Shown here in pieces: positions 5,787 through 8,804 of a DNA stretch of 8,804 bases (its first letter is position 1; each line of letters opens with the position of its first letter). Under the pieces are notes generated by a model that worked only from the letters and a program-made list of their open reading frames with translations, had not been told where the DNA came from and made no database searches. The translations under genes were made by a program, and so were the position numbers. The DNA is from Actinomycetota bacterium. GTDB lineage: Bacteria > Actinomycetota > Thermoleophilia > Gaiellales > Gaiellaceae. The DNA is taken from the NCBI GenBank assembly GCA_013812265.1, contig JACCTQ010000130.1, forward strand, positions 1 through 8,804, read 5' to 3'.

Positions 5787-7085
5787 CTAGCCTTTCCCGC
5801 CCAAGGCGGGAAAGGCCCGGAAACCTTCGTACAGCGGCCTCTTGGCGCACAGCGCCTGGGTGCGCGTGAGCAGGCCCTCGAGATCGGCGTCGCGCCGAAG
5901 CGCCGCCACGATGATGTCCGCGACCTCCCGAAAGTCGTCCTCGTCGAAGCCGCGCATCGTCGCGGCCGGGGTGCCGAGGCGCAGGCCGGAAGCGATCATC
6001 GGCGGCCGCTCGTCGAACGGAACGGTGTTCCGGTTCGTGGTGATCTTCACCTCTTCGAGCCGCTCTTGCGCATCTTTCCCGGTCCATTCGGACGAGCGCA
6101 GGTCGAGTTGCAGCAGATGCGTGTCGGTGCCGCCGGTGAGAACTTCGAGCCCGCCGGTGATGAGAGCGTCAGCGAGCGCGTCGGCATTGTCTCGGACCTG
6201 GGACTGGTAGTCCCGGAACGCCTGGGTGCCCGCGATCCTGAAGCAGGCTGCCTTGGCGGCGATCGTGTGCTGAAGCGGGCCGCCCTGCATGCCCGGGAAG
6301 ACCGCCCGGTCGAGCGCCTGGGCATGCTCCTCCGTGCAGAGCACGAAGCCGGCGCGAGGGCCGGCGAGCGTCTTGTGCGTGGTCGACGTGACGAAGTCGC
6401 AGTGCGGAACCGGATTCGGATGCAGGCCTGCAGCGACCAGGCCCGCGAAGTGCGCCATGTCGCAGAGCAGCAGCGCCCCGACCTCGTCCGCGATCGAGCG
6501 GAAGCGATCAGCCTCGATCTTGCGCGGGTAGGCCGAGCCGCCGCAGACGATGAGCTTCGGGCGACTCTCCTTGGCGGACCGCAAGACCTCGTCGTAGTCG
6601 ACCATCATCGTCTCGCGTTCCACTCCGTAGTGCGCGATCGTGTAAAGACGCCCGGAGAAGTTCACCTTGAGGCCGTGCGTCAGATGACCGCCGTGATCCA
6701 GGCCCAGGGACAGAATCGTGTCGCCCGGCTGGAGCACAGCCGAGTAGGCGGCCATGTTCGCCTGGGCGCCGGCGTGTGGTTGCACGTTCGCGTGCTCGGC
6801 GCCGAAGAGATCTTTCGCGCGGTCGATCGCAAGCTGCTCGATCTCGTCCACGACCTCGCAGCCGCCGTAGTAGCGCCGGCCGGGGTACCCCTCGGCGTAC
6901 TTGTTGGTGGGCACGCTTCCCACCGCCTCGAGGATGCTCGGCCACGTGAAGTTCTCGGAGGCGATCAGCTCGATCTGGCCGCGCTGGCGTTCGAGCTCAC
7001 GACCCAGGAGTTCCGCGATCTCGGGGTCGACGGCGTCGAGGGCGCCTGTCCGTAGCTGTTCGAGTGTCTCCTGCGCGACGGCCAC
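5787..7085 (-). CDS. glyA: Serine hydroxymethyltransferase
   Basis: This PLP enzyme interconverts serine plus tetrahydrofolate with glycine plus 5,10-methylene-tetrahydrofolate, the main source of one-carbon units. It has 432 residues, the normal bacterial size. Landmarks are ELIASENF near the N-terminus, TNKYAEGYPGRRYYGG, HVQP-like NVQPHAGAQANMAAY, the DHGGHLTHG loop, CDMAHFAGLVAAGLHPNPVP, the PLP Schiff-base Lys238 in TSTTHKTLAGPRAG, FPGMQGGP, NRNTVPFD and SGLRLGTPAATMRGF. The serines of the E. coli motif PHSGSQAN are both Ala here. The start is GTG: no in-frame start lies closer to the conserved core, and the upstream ribosome site is weak, with an 8-bp hairpin just before it. The C-terminal tail after PLYEG is about 10 residues long and is encoded by a strong palindrome. 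It is in line with tsaC upstream (66-base gap) and upp downstream (2-base gap), probably one operon. Confidence 0.97.
   Translation of the reverse strand: MAVAQETLEQLRTGALDAVDPEIAELLGRELERQRGQIELIASENFTWPSILEAVGSVPTNKYAEGYPGRRYYGGCEVVDEIEQLAIDRAKDLFGAEHANVQPHAGAQANMAAYSAVLQPGDTILSLGLDHGGHLTHGLKVNFSGRLYTIAHYGVERETMMVDYDEVLRSAKESRPKLIVCGGSAYPRKIEADRFRSIADEVGALLLCDMAHFAGLVAAGLHPNPVPHCDFVTSTTHKTLAGPRAGFVLCTEEHAQALDRAVFPGMQGGPLQHTIAAKAACFRIAGTQAFRDYQSQVRDNADALADALITGGLEVLTGGTDTHLLQLDLRSSEWTGKDAQERLEEVKITTNRNTVPFDERPPMIASGLRLGTPAATMRGFDEDDFREVADIIVAALRRDADLEGLLTRTQALCAKRPLYEGFRAFPALGGKG
5790..5816 (-). promoter_or_regulatory. 12-bp hairpin at the glyA 3' end that buries the upp ribosome-binding site
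   Basis: GCCTTTCCCGCC and GGCGGGAAAGGC form a perfect 12-bp stem with a 3-base TTG loop. It encodes the last residues of GlyA (AFPALGGKG region) and ends one base before the last two bases of the TAG stop. The 3' arm contains GGGAAAGG, the best Shine-Dalgarno sequence for the upp GTG 6 bases further on. In mRNA the site would be closed unless ribosomes finishing glyA melt the stem, an arrangement typical of translational coupling. There is no U-run, so it is not an intrinsic terminator. The pairing is seen directly; the regulation is inferred. Confidence 0.65.
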
Positions 7086-7091
7086 TTCCGT

Positions 7092-7111
7092 TCGCGCAGC
7101 ATACTGCGCGA
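7092..7111 (-). other. 8-bp hairpin directly before the glyA start
   Basis: In the 66-base tsaC-glyA gap, the minus strand carries TCGCGCAG, the loop TATG, then CTGCGCGA, a perfect 8-bp stem. It ends 6 bases before the GTG of glyA, so the only purine-rich bases available for ribosome binding (ACGGAA) are squeezed between stem and start codon. It may limit initiation or mark an mRNA cleavage point. No T-run follows. The gap is too short for a glycine or THF riboswitch. Confidence 0.45.
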
Positions 7112-7151
7112 GGTTCTGAGGCTTCGCTTTCGGGTGCTCTGGGACGAGTTC

Positions 7152-7772
7152 TTAGCCGACTGCCTGCGACGCCCGCTCGACGGCCTCCTCGACCGGGCCG
7201 ATGCCCTCACGGACGACGATGGGCTGGTCGCCCGTGAAGTCGAGCACCGTGGACGGTGTGCCGGGCAGCCCGCCGCCATCCAGAGCAGCAGCACACCCGG
7301 CCCGGATGTGGCCCGGTACGTCGGCGAGCGTCCGCGGATCGGTGCCTCCCGGCAAGTTGGCGCTCGTAGCGGCGACGGCCCCGACCGCCCTCAGGACGGT
7401 GTGGACGTCACCGCTCAACCGCGGCACGCGCACCCCGATCGCCTCGGGATTCCCGCCCGTCAGCCACCGAAATCGCCGAGCCGGGTTCGGGAGGATAAGG
7501 GTGTACGGCCCGGGAAGGAGGCGTCGCGCGATTGTGCCCGAGCGCCCACGCAGCTCCGGCACGCACTCGAACAGCAGCTCGAGGGTCGGAGCGACGAGCG
7601 CGGTGGGCTCGCCTTCCGCACGTCCCTTCAATCGGTACATCCTTCGTACATCCACCTCGCGGTACGGGCTGGCGCAAAGCCCGTACACCGTGTCGGTCGG
7701 CAGAAGGACGGGGTTCCCGGCTCGAATCGCAGCCACGACCTCTTGTAGCTGCGTGTCCAGCTCAGGTTCCAC
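7152..7772 (-). CDS. tsaC: Threonylcarbamoyl-AMP synthase (YrdC/Sua5 family)
   Basis: This enzyme forms threonylcarbamoyl-AMP from threonine, bicarbonate and ATP, the first step of t6A37 modification of ANN-reading tRNAs. The protein has 206 residues, a YrdC domain alone without the extra Sua5 C-terminal domain, so the short TsaC form. Motifs are LLPTDTVYGL (23-32), the Lys49-Gly-Arg51 nucleotide-binding pair, LLPGPYTLIL, IGVRVPR, the Ser137-Ala-Asn139 motif in ATSANLPGG, GTPSTVLDF and VREG. The KxR...SxN set is typical of active members. The GTG start at 7772 has AGGA 8 bases upstream in the 21-base gap after prmC. Location next to prmC and prfA is a widespread arrangement in Gram-positive bacteria. 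Confidence 0.95.
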   Translation of the reverse strand: MEPELDTQLQEVVAAIRAGNPVLLPTDTVYGLCASPYREVDVRRMYRLKGRAEGEPTALVAPTLELLFECVPELRGRSGTIARRLLPGPYTLILPNPARRFRWLTGGNPEAIGVRVPRLSGDVHTVLRAVGAVAATSANLPGGTDPRTLADVPGHIRAGCAAALDGGGLPGTPSTVLDFTGDQPIVVREGIGPVEEAVERASQAVG

Positions 7773-7793
7773 GAACTAGATCCTATTCACGTC

Positions 7794-8645
7794 TCATGAT
7801 GGTTTCTGGCCCTCGACGATGCGCTCGCGCTCCGCCGCGTCGGCGAGCACGCACACGCTCGCGTACCCGCGGGCTGTCATGGCATCGGAGACGGCGTCGG
7901 CGCGCGCTTCAGCGATCTCGAGGACGAGCCACCCGCCTGAGCTCAACTCGCCGTACGCCTCGCGCACGACGGTCGAAGTCTGACCCGTGTCGACGAGTGC
8001 CGCCCGTGGCTCCCAATCCCGCACCTCGGGCTGGACGAGCTCGATCTCATCCTCTCCGATGTAGGGCGGATTCGAGACCACCAGGTGGAACGGCCCGGTA
8101 GGTAGGCCGGAGGCGAGATCATGGTGAACCAGCCGGACCCGGTGCTCGAGTTCTGTCCGTTTGAGGTTCTCGTTCGCAAGCTCCAAAGCGGTGGCGGAGT
8201 TGTCGATCGCGGTCACGACCGCCCCGGGATGCTCGTCCGCTATCGAGAGCGCGATCGCTCCCGAGCCGGTGCCGACGTCGAGAACGAGCGGTGCCGCGAC
8301 GCCCTCGAGCCGAGCGAGGCAGCGTTCGACGACGGCCTCGGTCTCCGGTCGTGGGACAAGAGCCCGATCGTCGACGCGGAGCGTCAGCCTGCGGAATCCC
8401 CACTCGCCGAGAATGTAGGCGGCCGGCTCGCGGAGGCCACGGCGGGAAACAAGCTTGCGAAACCGCTCCAGCTCCACTTCCGCGAGAGTCCGGTCGTGCT
8501 CCAGATAGAGGTCGAGTCGCGAGCAGTGGAGCACGTGGGCCAGCAACAGCTCGGCGTCGAAGCGCGGCGTATCCACACCCTTGGAGGCGAGGTACTCGGA
8601 CGCCCGCGGCAGGATGGATCGGATGGTCGCTTCAGCGCTCTGCAC
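7794..8645 (-). CDS. prmC: Peptide chain release factor N5-glutamine methyltransferase
   Basis: This SAM-dependent enzyme methylates the Gln of the GGQ motif in release factors RF1 and RF2, which speeds translation termination. It has 283 residues from the chosen GTG, close to the usual length of about 280. An N-terminal helical substrate-binding domain (about 1-90, including PRFDAELLLAHVL and EPAAYILGEWGF) precedes the Rossmann methyltransferase domain. The SAM-binding loop is LDVGTGSGAIALSIA (G125TGSG129), and the catalytic Asn192-Pro-Pro-Tyr195 stands in VVSNPPYIGEDE. RALVPRPETE is the conserved linker motif. The start at 8645 is supported by AAAGGCGG 10 bases upstream. An in-frame start at 8726 would lie within prfA and add 27 residues unlike the family. 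It sits directly downstream of the gene for its substrate, prfA, with a 16-base gap. Confidence 0.95.
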   Translation of the reverse strand: MQSAEATIRSILPRASEYLASKGVDTPRFDAELLLAHVLHCSRLDLYLEHDRTLAEVELERFRKLVSRRGLREPAAYILGEWGFRRLTLRVDDRALVPRPETEAVVERCLARLEGVAAPLVLDVGTGSGAIALSIADEHPGAVVTAIDNSATALELANENLKRTELEHRVRLVHHDLASGLPTGPFHLVVSNPPYIGEDEIELVQPEVRDWEPRAALVDTGQTSTVVREAYGELSSGGWLVLEIAEARADAVSDAMTARGYASVCVLADAAERERIVEGQKPS

Positions 8646-8661
8646 GGGCCGCGGGCCGCCT

Positions 8662-8804
8662 TTACAACTCGAGCGCTCGGCGGCGCTCCTCACCCTCGAG
8701 CCCCTCGGTGAAATCGCCGAGCTCACCGTTCAAGACAGCGTCGAGCTTGTGCAGCGTCAGCTTGATCCGATGATCGGTGACCCGGTTCTCGGCGAAGTTG
8801 TAAG
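8662..8804 (-). CDS. prfA: Peptide chain release factor 1, C-terminal fragment (continues beyond the window)
   Basis: The minus strand is open from the window edge to TAA at 8662-8664. It encodes 46 complete C-terminal residues starting YNFAENRVTDHRIKLTLHKL. The YNF...RVTDHRI-LTL-KLD pattern is the conserved end of RF1, which recognises UAA and UAG stop codons. The RVTDHR version, together with the neighbouring prmC, points to RF1 rather than RF2. The GGQ and codon-recognition motifs lie outside the window. The stop codon overlaps the prmC ribosome-binding site. Confidence 0.92.
   Translation of the reverse strand, partial: YNFAENRVTDHRIKLTLHKLDAVLNGELGDFTEGLEGEERRRALEL

Noticed and set aside
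5790..5816. Intrinsic terminator between glyA and upp
   Set aside because: The stem is strong but is not followed by a T-run, it lies within glyA coding sequence, and it contains the upp ribosome-binding site.
5785..6087. Upstream extension of the upp frame into glyA
   Set aside because: The frame is open but overlaps glyA in another frame, and its translation does not resemble Upp. The GTG at 5784 with its ribosome site is a better start.
6066..7055. Plus-strand 329-codon frame antisense to glyA
   Set aside because: This is a frequent artefact opposite highly biased GC-rich codons; glyA is unmistakable and the antisense product has no motif.
7086..7151. Glycine or tetrahydrofolate riboswitch before glyA
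   Set aside because: The gap is only 66 bases and contains one simple hairpin; I see none of the conserved cores of those riboswitches.
8646..8726. Earlier in-frame start for prmC at 8726
   Set aside because: This stretch is the 3' end of prfA in a different frame. The GTG at 8645 has a suitable ribosome site and gives the usual length.

Overview
The window is GC-rich by eye, densely packed and dominated by non-ATG start codons. It looks like a chromosomal segment from a high-GC bacterium. The order prfA-prmC-tsaC-glyA-upp on one strand fits an actinobacterium, possibly a deep-branching class such as Thermoleophilia, but that placement is inference. No transposase, integrase, tRNA, rRNA or CRISPR array is visible.

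Layout: two convergent gene blocks meet tail to tail near 5104-5113, with only 8 bases between the stop codons. The plus-strand block (1-5104) is a nucleotide-sugar cassette of four genes: a UDP-sugar 6-dehydrogenase (5' end cut by the window), two NAD(P)-binding extended SDR proteins (epimerase/dehydratase class), and a 677-residue two-domain protein. That protein joins a xylose-isomerase-like TIM barrel to a FlaA1/PseB-type UDP-GlcNAc 4,6-dehydratase domain. The last three genes overlap by 4 bases each (ATGA, TTGA) and are probably translationally coupled. Together they suggest synthesis of an unusual uronic or deoxy sugar nucleotide for a surface glycan. Aminotransferases and glycosyltransferases, if any, would lie upstream of the window.

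The minus-strand block (8804 down to 5113) is housekeeping: the 3' end of prfA (release factor 1), prmC (its glutamine methyltransferase), tsaC (threonylcarbamoyl-AMP synthase for tRNA t6A), glyA (serine hydroxymethyltransferase) and upp (uracil phosphoribosyltransferase). A closely similar order is known from Bacillus. Here rpiB and the small phosphatase gene found between tsaC and glyA there are absent.

The most notable points are: (1) the TIM-barrel/dehydratase fusion, with both sets of active-site residues apparently intact; (2) an SDR lacking the catalytic Tyr of YxxxK; (3) a cluster of strong palindromes at the glyA-upp junction, one of which buries the upp Shine-Dalgarno sequence and another of which, with a 21-base tandem repeat, encodes an N-terminal extension of Upp.
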